From positions 7,874,001 through 7,938,000 of the forward strand of contig NZ_LT670819.1 in the NCBI RefSeq assembly GCF_900129855.1: 64,000 nt of DNA. The letters run 5' to 3'. Shown piece after piece: positions 8,093 through 15,659 of this stretch (within the stretch, counting starts at the first letter, position 1; each line of letters starts with the position of its first letter). The translations under genes and the position numbers were made by a program. A model generated the notes under the pieces. It made no database searches. It saw nothing but the letters and a program-made list of their open reading frames with translations, and was not told the origin of the DNA. Source of the DNA: Streptomyces sp. 3214.6. Its GTDB lineage: Bacteria > Actinomycetota > Actinomycetes > Streptomycetales > Streptomycetaceae.

Positions 8093-8779
8093 ATGCCCAC
8101 GTTGATCCTCGTCCGGCACGGCCGGTCCACCGCCAACACCTCCGGAGTGCTCGCCGGCTGGACGCCCGGCGTCGCCCTCGACGAGCGCGGGGCCGCGCAG
8201 GCCGCCGCGCTGCCCGGCAGGCTGGAGGGGCTGCCGATCGCCGAGGTCGTCGCCAGCCCCCTGCAACGCTGCCAGGAGACGATTCAGCCCCTCCTCGACG
8301 CCCGTCCCGGCCTGCGCGCGCACAGCGACGAGCGGATCGGGGAGTGCCACTACGGCGACTGGTCCGGCCGCAAGCTCGCCGAGCTGATGGACGAGCCGCT
8401 GATGGAGGTCGTGCAGGCGCACCCCTCCGCGGCGGCCTTCCCCGGCGGCGAGTCCATGAGGGCCATGCAGACCCGTGCCGCCGAGGCGGTACGCGAGTGG
8501 AACGCGCGCGTGGAGCGCGACCACGGCGCCGACGCCGTCTACGTGATGTGCTCGCACGGCGACATCATCAAGTCGCTCGTTGCGGACGCGCTCGGACTTC
8601 ATCTCGACCTCTTCCAGCGGATCTCTGTCGAACCGTGTTCCATCACCGCGATCCGTTACACCCGGCTGCGCCCCTTTCTCGTGCGCCTCGGCGACACCGG
8701 CGACTTCGCCTCGCTCGCGCCGCGCGAGGAACCCCCCGCGGGGGAGGCCGAGGTCGGGGGCGGTGCGGGCGCACCGTGA
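8093..8779 (+). CDS. Histidine phosphatase, MSMEG_4193-type phosphomutase
   Basis: A 228-residue member of the histidine phosphatase (phosphoglycerate mutase-like) superfamily. The phospho-acceptor motif LVRHGRSTANTSG is at residues 7-19. The second arginine is in ASPLQRCQET, the acid in GECHYGDWSG, and the second catalytic histidine in VMCSHGDIIKSLVADALG. It belongs to the actinobacterial MSMEG_4193 group that sits upstream of mshC. It heads a row of four genes (phosphatase, DUF3090, SCO1664 family, mshC). Its substrate is unknown. A phosphatase acting on an inositol or sugar phosphate of mycothiol synthesis is a reasonable hypothesis from position only. Confidence 0.85.
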   Translation: MPTLILVRHGRSTANTSGVLAGWTPGVALDERGAAQAAALPGRLEGLPIAEVVASPLQRCQETIQPLLDARPGLRAHSDERIGECHYGDWSGRKLAELMDEPLMEVVQAHPSAAAFPGGESMRAMQTRAAEAVREWNARVERDHGADAVYVMCSHGDIIKSLVADALGLHLDLFQRISVEPCSITAIRYTRLRPFLVRLGDTGDFASLAPREEPPAGEAEVGGGAGAP

Positions 8780-8792
8780 TCGTCGGCCGCAG

Positions 8793-8825
8793 TAGGGTGA
8801 AGCGGTCCATGTACGCGCGCGTACA
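8793..8825 (+). promoter_or_regulatory. -10 box plus 16-bp perfect palindrome
   Basis: TAGGGT (8793-8798) looks like a -10 box for the DUF3090 gene. It is followed by the perfect palindrome TGTACGCGCGCGTACA (8810-8825) in the predicted 5' untranslated region. The palindrome could be an operator or a short RNA hairpin. Confidence 0.45.
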
Positions 8826-8890
8826 GGCACGGACGTTCCCCCACCGCTTTCCCGACCCACGATGACCCACGATTCCCATGGAGACAGGAC

Positions 8891-9481
8891 GTGTCCCGTC
8901 AGGTGTTCCTCTACGACCCCCCGGACCGCTTCGTGGCCGGTACGGTCGGACTGCCCGGGCGCCGTACCTTCTTCCTCCAGGCCACCGCCGGCGCCCGCGT
9001 GACCAGCGTGGCCCTGGAGAAGACCCAGGTCGCCGCGCTCGCCGAGCGCATGGACGAGCTGCTGGACGAGGTCGTACGCCGTAGCGGCGGCAGCGCCCCG
9101 GTGCCCGCCGTGTCGCCCGCCGAGAACACCGACACGGCGCCCCTCGACACCCCGATCGAGGAGGAGTTCCGGGTCGGCACCATGGCCCTCGCCTGGGACG
9201 GCGAGGAGCAGCGCATGATCGTCGAGGCGCAGGCCCTCGTGGAGCTCGACGCGGACTCCGAGGAGGATCTCGCCGAGGCCGAGGAAAGGCTCCTCCAGGA
9301 CGAGGAGAACGGGCCCCCGATGCTGCGGGTCCGGCTCACCGGCGCGCAGGCGAGAGCCTTCGCCAAGCGAGCCCTCGACGTCGTCAACGCCGGCCGGCCG
9401 CCGTGCCCGCTGTGCAGCCTCCCGCTCGACCCGGAAGGACACGTATGTCCGCGCCAGAACGGATACCGCCGGGGGGCGTGA
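8891..9481 (+). CDS. DUF3090 (SCO1665-type) protein
   Basis: A 196-residue conserved actinobacterial protein. The N-terminal part (SRQVFLYDPPDRFVAGTVGLPGRRTFFLQA) is the most conserved. A glutamate-rich helical stretch follows, and near the C-terminus is a probable zinc ribbon: CPLCSLPLDPEGHVCPRQNGYRR shows the pattern C-x2-C...H-x-C. The segment GNAGRPPCPLC-like region suggests metal binding; no catalytic motif is evident. The GTG at 8891 is preceded by GGAGACAGGAC. Its 3' end overlaps the next gene (SCO1664 family) by 37 nt in another frame, so the two are probably made together. In the family this gene almost always travels with the phosphomutase, SCO1664-type kinase-like protein and mshC. 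Confidence 0.85.
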   Translation: MSRQVFLYDPPDRFVAGTVGLPGRRTFFLQATAGARVTSVALEKTQVAALAERMDELLDEVVRRSGGSAPVPAVSPAENTDTAPLDTPIEEEFRVGTMALAWDGEEQRMIVEAQALVELDADSEEDLAEAEERLLQDEENGPPMLRVRLTGAQARAFAKRALDVVNAGRPPCPLCSLPLDPEGHVCPRQNGYRRGA

Positions 9482-10287
9482 CGGCCACCGACCCCGCCTC
9501 CGCCGCATCGTACGAACTCCTCGCGCACGGCGAGCTCACCGTCCGCGGACGCATCCGCGACGCCTCCAACGCGGCCCTGTACTGCACCGTCACGCACGAG
9601 GGCCGCGAGGCCGCCTGCGTCTACAAGCCGGTCGCCGGGGAGAGACCCCTGTGGGACTTCCCCGACGGCACCCTCGCCCAGCGCGAGGTCGCCGCCTACG
9701 AGGTCTCCGAGGCGACCGGCTGGGGCCTCGTCCCGCCCACCGTGCTGCGCGAGGGGCCGTACGGCGAGGGCATGTGCCAGTTGTGGATCGAGACGGCACC
9801 CGAAGCGGAACTGCTCGCCCTCGTGGACGGGGAGGAGCCCGATCCCGGCTGGAAGGCGATCGGCTTCGCCGAGGTCGGCGAGGGCCGTACCGCGCTGCTG
9901 GTGCACGCCGACGACGAACGGCTGCGCCGGCTCGCCGTCCTCGACGCGGTGATCAACAACGCCGACCGCAAGGGCGGCCACCTGCTGCCCACCGCCGACG
10001 GCCGGCTCTACGGCATCGACCACGGAGTCACCTTCAACGCCGAGAACAAGCTGCGCACGCTCCTGTGGGGCTGGGCGGGGGAGCCCCTGACCGCTGAGGC
10101 CGTCACGGCCCTCAAGGCCCTCACCGGCGCCCTGGAGCCCGGCGGGCGGCTGGCCGTCACCCTGGCCGCGCTCATCACCCCCGCCGAACTCGACGCCACG
10201 CGCGCGCGTGCCGGGGCGCTGCTCGACTCCGGGAAGCATCCGGAGCCGAGCGGAGAGTGGCCGGCGATCCCCTGGCCCCCGGTGTAG
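9445..10287 (+). CDS. SCO1664-family kinase-like protein
   Basis: A 280-residue protein of the conserved actinobacterial SCO1664 family, which is distantly related to phosphatidylinositol 3/4-kinase catalytic domains. Likely kinase elements are the Lys in AACVYKPVAGERPLWDFP (nucleotide loop), RLAVLDAVINNADRKGGHLL (catalytic loop with Asn-Asn-Ala-Asp-Arg-Lys) and YGIDHGVTFN (metal-binding Asp). The substrate is not known. The ATG at 9445 is preceded by GGAAGGACACGT and begins MSAPERIPPGGVTATDPAS. It overlaps DUF3090 upstream and is followed 126 bp later by mshC, which has its own promoter. Confidence 0.85.
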   Translation: MSAPERIPPGGVTATDPASAASYELLAHGELTVRGRIRDASNAALYCTVTHEGREAACVYKPVAGERPLWDFPDGTLAQREVAAYEVSEATGWGLVPPTVLREGPYGEGMCQLWIETAPEAELLALVDGEEPDPGWKAIGFAEVGEGRTALLVHADDERLRRLAVLDAVINNADRKGGHLLPTADGRLYGIDHGVTFNAENKLRTLLWGWAGEPLTAEAVTALKALTGALEPGGRLAVTLAALITPAELDATRARAGALLDSGKHPEPSGEWPAIPWPPV

Positions 10288-10400
10288 CCCCGGGTGCAGC
10301 CGCCGGTGCAGAGACATCGCTCACATCGGCCGGAACCGCGCAAGAGCGCCTTCCCGGCCATCCGGCCTGCTCCGGTTCGTATACGCAACTTCCGTCCGGT

Positions 10401-10406
10401 TAGGCT
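10401..10406 (+). promoter_or_regulatory. -10 box of the mshC promoter (candidate leaderless)
   Basis: TAGGCT lies 6 nt before the mshC ATG at 10413, so the mRNA probably begins with the start codon. A weak -35 (TTCGTA, 10376-10381) is 19 nt upstream. Confidence 0.55.
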
Positions 10407-10412
10407 CATGAC

Positions 10413-11642
10413 ATGCATGCCTGGCCCGCTTCCGAGGTCCCCGCCCTGCCTGGTCAGGGCCGCGACCTGAGGATCCACGACACCGCGACCGGCGGTCTGG
10501 TCTCCCTCGACCCCGGTCCCGTCGCCCGTATCTACGTCTGCGGCATCACGCCGTACGACGCGACCCACATGGGTCACGCGGCGACCTACAACGCGTTCGA
10601 CCTCGTTCAGCGCGTGTGGCTCGACACCAAGCGGCAGGTCCACTACGTCCAGAACGTCACCGACGTCGACGACCCGCTGCTGGAGCGGGCCGAACGCGAC
10701 GGCGTCGACTGGGTCGCCCTCGCCGAGAAGGAGACCACCCTCTTCTGCGAGGACATGACGGCCCTGCGGATGCTCCCGCCGCAGCACTACATAGGCGCCG
10801 TCGAGGCGATACCCGGAATCGTCCCGCTCGTCGAGCGGCTGCGGGACGCGGGCGCCGCCTACGACCTCGAAGGCGACATCTACTTCTCCGTCGAGTCCGA
10901 CCCGAACTTCGGCAAGGTCTCGAACCTCGACGCCGCGGCCATGCGGCTGCTGTCCGCCGAGCGCGGCGGCGACCCGGACCGCCCGGGCAAGAAGAACCCG
11001 CTCGACCCGATGCTGTGGATGGCCGCCCGCGAGGGCGAGCCCAGCTGGGACGGCGGCTCGCTCGGCCGTGGCCGGCCCGGCTGGCACATCGAGTGCGTGG
11101 CCATCGCCCTCGACCACCTCGGGATGGGCTTCGACGTCCAGGGCGGCGGCTCCGACCTCGCCTTCCCGCACCACGAGATGGGCGCCTCCCACGCCCAGGT
11201 GCTGACCGGCGAGTTCCCCATGGCCAAGGCGTACGTCCACGCCGGCATGGTCGCCCTCGACGGCGAGAAGATGTCCAAGTCCAAGGGCAACCTCGTCTTC
11301 GTCTCGCAGCTGCGCCGGGACGGCGTCGACCCCGCCGCCATCCGCCTCACCCTCCTCGCCCACCACTACCGGGCCGACTGGGAGTGGACCGACCAGGTCC
11401 TCGTCGACGCCGAGGCCCGCCTCGAGCGCTGGCGGGCCGCCGTCTCCCGGCCCGACGGGCCGCCCGCCGAGGCGCTCGTCGACGAGATCCGCGAGGCCCT
11501 CGCCCACGACCTCGACGCCCCGGCCGCGCTGGCCGCCGTCGACCGCTGGGCCGCGCTCCAGCAGGAGCAGGGCGGCACGGACATCGGCGCCCCCGGCGTC
11601 GTGTCCCGGGCCGTGGACGCGCTGCTCGGCGTGGCGCTCTGA
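10413..11642 (+). CDS. mshC: L-cysteine:1D-myo-inositol 2-amino-2-deoxy-alpha-D-glucopyranoside ligase
   Basis: MshC joins cysteine to GlcN-Ins in the ATP-dependent third step of mycothiol synthesis; mycothiol is the main thiol of actinomycetes. The protein is 409 residues, the usual length, and resembles a shortened cysteinyl-tRNA synthetase. Cys43 in YVCGITPYDATHMGHA is the first zinc ligand and THMGHA (51-56) is the HIGH-type motif. Cys227 in GWHIECVAI and the histidines of FPHHEMGASHAQ complete the zinc site. KMSKS is at 285-289. The anticodon-binding domain of CysRS is missing, which separates MshC from CysS. It follows the conserved phosphomutase/DUF3090/SCO1664 row, appears to be leaderless, and ends at a strong terminator. 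Confidence 0.96.
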   Translation: MHAWPASEVPALPGQGRDLRIHDTATGGLVSLDPGPVARIYVCGITPYDATHMGHAATYNAFDLVQRVWLDTKRQVHYVQNVTDVDDPLLERAERDGVDWVALAEKETTLFCEDMTALRMLPPQHYIGAVEAIPGIVPLVERLRDAGAAYDLEGDIYFSVESDPNFGKVSNLDAAAMRLLSAERGGDPDRPGKKNPLDPMLWMAAREGEPSWDGGSLGRGRPGWHIECVAIALDHLGMGFDVQGGGSDLAFPHHEMGASHAQVLTGEFPMAKAYVHAGMVALDGEKMSKSKGNLVFVSQLRRDGVDPAAIRLTLLAHHYRADWEWTDQVLVDAEARLERWRAAVSRPDGPPAEALVDEIREALAHDLDAPAALAAVDRWAALQQEQGGTDIGAPGVVSRAVDALLGVAL

Positions 11643-11645
11643 CAC

Positions 11646-11681
11646 GGCAGGGGCGGTGCGCCGACGCGCACCGCCCCTGCC
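11646..11681. terminator. Terminator after mshC and parJ
   Basis: GGCAGGGGCGGTGCGC and its exact complement form a 16-bp stem with loop CGAC. It separates the convergent mshC and parJ genes. Confidence 0.85.
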
Positions 11682-11706
11682 AGGTCTGCCAGGCATTTCG
11701 GCCCGT

Positions 11707-12687
11707 TCAGTCCTCCGACGAATCGTCCTCGTCGGAGGTGTCGGAGGTGTCGGAGGAGTTGCTGATCTCCCCGATCTCCCCGACTTCACCGATCGGCTTC
11801 GGCGGCTTCGGGGGCCGGGTGCGCTCACCCGGGTCGGGCGGTCCGCCGCCGTCCCGCCGCCGCAGATACCGCTCGAACTCGCGGGCGATCGCCTCGCCCG
11901 ACGCCTCCGGCAGCTCCGCGGTGTCCCGGGCCTCCTCCAGCGTCTGAACGTACTCGGCGACCTCGGTGTCCTCGGCGGCCAGCTGGTCCACGCCCACCTG
12001 CCAGGCGCGCGCGTCCTCGGGCAGCTCGCCCAGCGGGATGCGCACGTCGATCAGGTCCTCCAGACGGTTGAGGAGGGCCAGCGTCGCCTTCGGGTTCGGT
12101 GGCTGCGAGACGTAGTGCGGCACGGCCGCCCAGAGGCTGACCGCGGGCACCCCCGCGTGTGTGCACGCCTCCTGCAGGACGCCGACGATGCCCGTGGGGC
12201 CCTCGTACTTGGTCTCCTCCAGGTCCATCCGCTGCGCCAGGTCCGCGTCCGACGTCGTCCCGCTGATCGGCACCGGACGCGTGTGCGGGGTGTCACCGAG
12301 CAGGGCGCCCAGGATGACGACCAGCTCCACGCCCAACTCGTGCGCAAAACCCAGCAGCTCGTTGCAGAACGAACGCCAGCGCATGGACGGCTCGATACCG
12401 CGCACCAGCACCAGGTCGCGGGGTTTCTCCCCGCCGACCCGGACGACCGACAACCTCGTGGTCGGCCACGTGATCTTGCGCACGCCGGCGTCCATCCACA
12501 CCGTGGGACGGTTCACCTGGAAGTCGTAGTAGTCCTCGGCGTCCAGTGCCGCGAACACCTCGCCCTTCCACTCCCGCTCCAGGTGCCCGACCGCGGTGGA
12601 GGCGGCGTCGCCGGCATCGTTCCAGCCCTCGAACGCGGCCACCATGACCGGGTCGATCAGCTCGGGAACCCCCTCGAGCTCGATCAC
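11707..12687 (-). CDS. parJ: PAC2-family protein, ParJ
   Basis: A 326-residue PAC2 (proteasome-assembly-chaperone-like) family protein. The family core begins VIELEGVPELIDPVMVAAFEGWNDAGDAAS and includes VELVVILGALLGDTPHTRPVPISG and GVPAVSLWAAVPHYVSQPPNPKAT. By family and by its place next to mshC it matches S. coelicolor ParJ, which binds ParA and affects ParA polymerisation and chromosome segregation during sporulation. The GTG at 12687 is preferred because AAGGAGG lies 6 nt before it; an upstream in-frame start at 12723 has no such site. The C-terminus is a low-complexity acidic tail with repeated Ser-Asp-Thr units. The name PAC2 comes from eukaryotic proteasome assembly, and the gene lies in the wider chromosomal region of prcBA, but no direct link is shown. 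Confidence 0.88.
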   Translation of the reverse strand: MIELEGVPELIDPVMVAAFEGWNDAGDAASTAVGHLEREWKGEVFAALDAEDYYDFQVNRPTVWMDAGVRKITWPTTRLSVVRVGGEKPRDLVLVRGIEPSMRWRSFCNELLGFAHELGVELVVILGALLGDTPHTRPVPISGTTSDADLAQRMDLEETKYEGPTGIVGVLQEACTHAGVPAVSLWAAVPHYVSQPPNPKATLALLNRLEDLIDVRIPLGELPEDARAWQVGVDQLAAEDTEVAEYVQTLEEARDTAELPEASGEAIAREFERYLRRRDGGGPPDPGERTRPPKPPKPIGEVGEIGEISNSSDTSDTSDEDDSSED

Positions 12688-12828
12688 CCAGTGCCTCCTT
12701 CCGACGTGCCCTCGCTTGACCACCCAACCTTACGGCGTTCTGCGGGGGCGCCCGCAGCCCCCTTGCACGGGGGAGTGAACGGATCACTGCCCCGTTCGCC
12801 ACCCCCGAACACCCCCACCGGGCGCCTG

Positions 12829-13500
12829 TCAGAGCGAGGACCGCAACCACTGCTCCACGCTCGCGATGTGCACCGTCGCCCACGAGCGTGCCGCCTCCGC
12901 GTCCCGGTCGCGCAGGGCCGCCAGGATCGCCCGGTGCTCGCGCAGCGTGCCGGAGACGGCGTCCTCCTGCGTCAGGCCGCGCCAGATCCGGGCCCGGGTG
13001 GTGGGCCCGGACAGCCCGTCGAGCAGCGAACACAGCACCGAGTTGCCGGCGCTCTGCACGATGCCCCGGTGGAACTCCAGGTCGCAGGCGACCAGTTCCT
13101 CCACCGACGGGTTCGCTCCGAGCTTGTCCAACTGGGAGTCCAGTGCGTCCAGTTGCTGCTCGCTGATGCGCAGCGAGGCCATCGCCGTCGCGGCCGGTTC
13201 CAGGATGCGGCGCACCGCCAGGAACTCCAGGACTGTGTCGTCGCGGTGGAAGTCGACGACGAAACTCAGCGCCTCCAGGAGCAGTTGCGGGTCCAGGCTG
13301 GTGACATACGTGCCGTCGCCCTGGCGCACGTCCAGGATCCGGATCAGCGACAGGGCGCGCACCGCCTCGCGCAGGGAGTTGCGGGACAGGCCCAGCTCGG
13401 CGGCCAGCTCACTCTCCTTGGGCAGCCGCTCCCCGGGGCGCAGCGCGCCCGAGACGATCATGCCCTTGATCTTCTCGATCGCCTCGTCGGTGACTGCCAT
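12829..13500 (-). CDS. FadR-subfamily GntR regulator
   Basis: A 223-residue GntR-type regulator. The winged helix-turn-helix spans about residues 4-70 (IKGMIVSGALRPGERLPKES, LGLSRNSLREAVRALSL, VRQGDGTYV). The C-terminal FCD ligand-binding domain follows, with likely metal-binding residues in DLEFHRGIVQSAGN and EHRAIL. It is the last gene of the leftward nucleoside-uptake operon and starts 115 nt after the deaminase gene. A tandem array of CAGACATCGG units and a perfect 15-bp palindrome sit in that gap, 36-93 nt before its ATG, and are the obvious operator candidates. GGGAGG precedes the ATG. The effector may be a purine nucleoside, methylthioribose-type sugar or a sulfur metabolite. Confidence 0.9.
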   Translation of the reverse strand: MAVTDEAIEKIKGMIVSGALRPGERLPKESELAAELGLSRNSLREAVRALSLIRILDVRQGDGTYVTSLDPQLLLEALSFVVDFHRDDTVLEFLAVRRILEPAATAMASLRISEQQLDALDSQLDKLGANPSVEELVACDLEFHRGIVQSAGNSVLCSLLDGLSGPTTRARIWRGLTQEDAVSGTLREHRAILAALRDRDAEAARSWATVHIASVEQWLRSSL

Positions 13501-13522
13501 GACCGGCCTCCCTGTCGCTCAT

Positions 13523-13593
13523 CGCCCAGAATCGGGTCCAGACATCGCGTCCAGACATCGGATCCAGACACCGGATTCAGACATCGGATGTCT
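13523..13593. promoter_or_regulatory. Tandem 13-nt repeats ending in a palindrome (candidate GntR operators)
   Basis: Four 13-nt direct repeats (starts 13536, 13549, 13562, 13575; consensus RTCCAGACATCGG) follow a degenerate copy at 13524. The last runs into AGACATC-G-GATGTCT (13579-13593), a perfect 15-bp hyphenated palindrome. Arms of this kind suit FadR-type GntR dimers. The array lies inside the operon, just before the regulator gene. Confidence 0.6.
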
Positions 13594-13614
13594 CAGCGCC
13601 ATTATGAGGGCAGA

Positions 13615-14910
13615 TCAGAGCAGTGCCTCCAGATCGGCGATCACGGCCGGCTCGTCGAGCGTCGTGAGCGTACGGCCGCGCATCAGCACCCGCCCGTCGA
13701 CGACCGTGTCCCGCACGTCCGCCGAGTGCGCCGCGTACGCGAGCGTCGACCAGGGGTCGTGGCGCGGCCGCAGATGCGGTGCGTCCAGGTCGAGCACGAT
13801 CAGGTCGGCCCGCTTGCCCGCCTCCAGCGAACCGAGCCGCTCCCCGAGCCCCAGCGCCCGCGCGCCCTCGATCGTCGCCATCCGTACCGCCTGCTCGGCG
13901 CCGACCGCCGTCGGGTCGCCGCCCGCCTTGTGCACCAGCGCCGCCTGCCGCACCGCCCCCAGCACGTCCAGCGAGTTGGAGCTGACGGCCCCGTCGGTGC
14001 CCAGCCCCACCGTCACGCCCGCGCGTCGCAGCCGCGGCACGGGCGCGATCCCGCAGCCCAGCTTCAGGTTGGACACCGGACAGTGGGCGACGGCCGTGCC
14101 CGTGCGGGCCAGCGCCGCGATCTCCGGGCCGGTCAGGTCGACGGCGTGCGCGAGCAGCACATCGGGGCCGAGCAGCCCGAGGGAGTCCAGCAGCTCCACC
14201 GGCCGCTTGCCGTACTTCACCTCGACCGTGGCGACCTCGGTGGCGTTCTCGGCCGCGTGGATGTGCACCAGTGCCCCGAACTCCCGGGCCAGCGCGAAGA
14301 CTTCGGTGAGCTGCCCGGGGGAGAGGGTGTAGGCGGAGTGCGCGAAGACGACCGGCCGGTACCCGTTCCCCGCCGCCCCGCGCGCCGCCAGGTCCCGCCG
14401 CGCCCACGCGAGCCGGTCCTCGTAGGCGATGCCGTCCGGCGGCTCGGGCACGTCCATGAAGGTGGGCCCGGTGTGCAGCCGCCAGCCCGCCTCGCGGGCC
14501 GCCTGCTCGGCCGCCTCGTGGAACCAGTACATGTCCAGCGCCGACGTCACCCCGGCCCGGACGCTCTCCGCGACCGCCAGCCGCACCGCCGCCGCCACGT
14601 TCTTCGGCGCCAGCAGCTCCGCCTCCCACGTCAGCACCCGCTCCAGGAAACCCTGGAGGGTGACGTCGTCGGCCCGACCGCGCAGCAGCGTCATCGCGAG
14701 GTGGGTGTGCGTGTTGACCAGCCCGGGCAGGACGAGACAGCCGTCGGCGTCGATCTCCTCGACGGCGGTGTGGCGCTCGCGCAGCTCGTCGGCCGGGCCC
14801 ACGGCGAGGATCTCGCCCTCGTGGACGGCGACCGCTCCGTCCCGTACGACGGTTCCCGCGTCGTCCATCGTCAGGACGTCACCGCCGTGCACCAGCAGGT
14901 CGATGCTCAC
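13615..14910 (-). CDS. Amidohydrolase, probable 5'-methylthioadenosine/S-adenosylhomocysteine deaminase
   Basis: A 431-residue zinc amidohydrolase of the TRZ/ATZ-MtaD group. Metal and catalytic residues are seen in NTHTHLAMTLLRG (about residue 60), HIHAAENATEV, LLAHAVDLTG and GLGTDGAVSSNSLDVLG, in the usual order. The MtaD-like start (DLLVHGGDVLTMDDAGTVVRDGAVAV) and DMYWFHEAAEQ segment fit the MTA/SAH/adenosine deaminases better than cytosine or guanine deaminases. The GTG start overlaps the stop of the phosphorylase gene by 4 nt. In this operon it would turn imported methylthioadenosine into methylthioinosine before phosphorolysis. Plain adenosine or deoxyadenosine deamination is an alternative that sequence alone cannot exclude. 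Confidence 0.8.
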   Translation of the reverse strand: MSIDLLVHGGDVLTMDDAGTVVRDGAVAVHEGEILAVGPADELRERHTAVEEIDADGCLVLPGLVNTHTHLAMTLLRGRADDVTLQGFLERVLTWEAELLAPKNVAAAVRLAVAESVRAGVTSALDMYWFHEAAEQAAREAGWRLHTGPTFMDVPEPPDGIAYEDRLAWARRDLAARGAAGNGYRPVVFAHSAYTLSPGQLTEVFALAREFGALVHIHAAENATEVATVEVKYGKRPVELLDSLGLLGPDVLLAHAVDLTGPEIAALARTGTAVAHCPVSNLKLGCGIAPVPRLRRAGVTVGLGTDGAVSSNSLDVLGAVRQAALVHKAGGDPTAVGAEQAVRMATIEGARALGLGERLGSLEAGKRADLIVLDLDAPHLRPRHDPWSTLAYAAHSADVRDTVVDGRVLMRGRTLTTLDEPAVIADLEALL

Positions 14911-15659
14911 GCCTGCTCCCCTTCCGCCAGCAGCCGCAGCGCCTCCAGCGACACCACCGCGCAGCGCTCGACGCCGGCCGCGACGACCTCCCGGTGCGGG
15001 TCGTAGCCGCCGGTGGCCTCCTCGTCGACCAGCTCGTCGGCGTTCGCCCCGTCGATCACCAGCACCCCGCCCGCGACCAGGCCGCGCAGCGAGGCCGTGA
15101 CCAGCAGCGCGGACAGCTCCATCTCGATCGCGGCGAGGCCGGCGCCGGCGTAGGAGAAGAGCGGGAGCAGGCCCGGCTGGAAGGCCGCCCGGGTCCAGAC
15201 GACGCCCCGGTGGTGCGGGGCGCCGGCCTCGCGGGCCGCGCGCTGCAGGGCGAGGACCGCCTCCGGCGCGGCCACCGCCGGGTACTCCGGGGGCAGCAGC
15301 TGGTGGGTGACGCCGTCGTCGCGGACGGCTGCCTCGGCGATGACCAGGTCGCCGTCCCCGATGCCCGGCTTCATCGCGCCCGCCGTGCCGAACCGCAGGA
15401 AGGTGCGCACGCCCGCGTCCGCCAGCTCCTGGAACAGCAGGATCGCGCCCGGCCCGCCCACCCCGTGCGAGGCGACGACGACCGGCACGCCCTTCCAGCT
15501 CCCGCTGAACACCCGGTACTCGCGGTGGTACGACACCTCCTCGGCGCCGTCGAGCAGCGCGGCGACGGCCGCCGCGCGCGCCGGGTCGCCGACGACCACG
15601 GCGTGCGCGGGCAGACCGGTGCGGGGTATGCGGGTGATGGGCAGGAGGTCCTGCGTCAT
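14907..15659 (-). CDS. Nucleoside phosphorylase (PNP/UDP family)
   Basis: A 250-residue phosphorylase of the hexameric PNP/uridine phosphorylase family. Visible motifs are the phosphate-binding GDPAR (about residues 25-29), VASHGVGGPGA, FLRFGTAGAMKPGIGDGDLV with its catalytic surroundings, AIEMELSALLVTA (ribose-binding Met-Glu) and the C-terminal GYDPHREV. The enzyme would split a nucleoside with phosphate into a base and ribose-1-phosphate or methylthioribose-1-phosphate. Both ends overlap their neighbours by 4 nt (ATGA with the permease, GTGA with the deaminase), so it is tightly co-translated. Given the mtn genes next door, methylthioinosine is a plausible substrate, but uridine or inosine is also possible. 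Confidence 0.85.
   Translation of the reverse strand: MTQDLLPITRIPRTGLPAHAVVVGDPARAAAVAALLDGAEEVSYHREYRVFSGSWKGVPVVVASHGVGGPGAILLFQELADAGVRTFLRFGTAGAMKPGIGDGDLVIAEAAVRDDGVTHQLLPPEYPAVAAPEAVLALQRAAREAGAPHHRGVVWTRAAFQPGLLPLFSYAGAGLAAIEMELSALLVTASLRGLVAGGVLVIDGANADELVDEEATGGYDPHREVVAAGVERCAVVSLEALRLLAEGEQA

Noticed and set aside
13523..13593. CRISPR-like array from the tandem 13-nt repeats
   Set aside because: Repeats are far too short, have no spacers and no cas genes are nearby.
11656..15006. A very long open frame (over 1100 codons) on the plus strand
   Set aside because: It is the antisense of parJ, the GntR regulator and the deaminase, shows no domain, and has the Arg/Gly/His-rich composition of a high-GC shadow frame.
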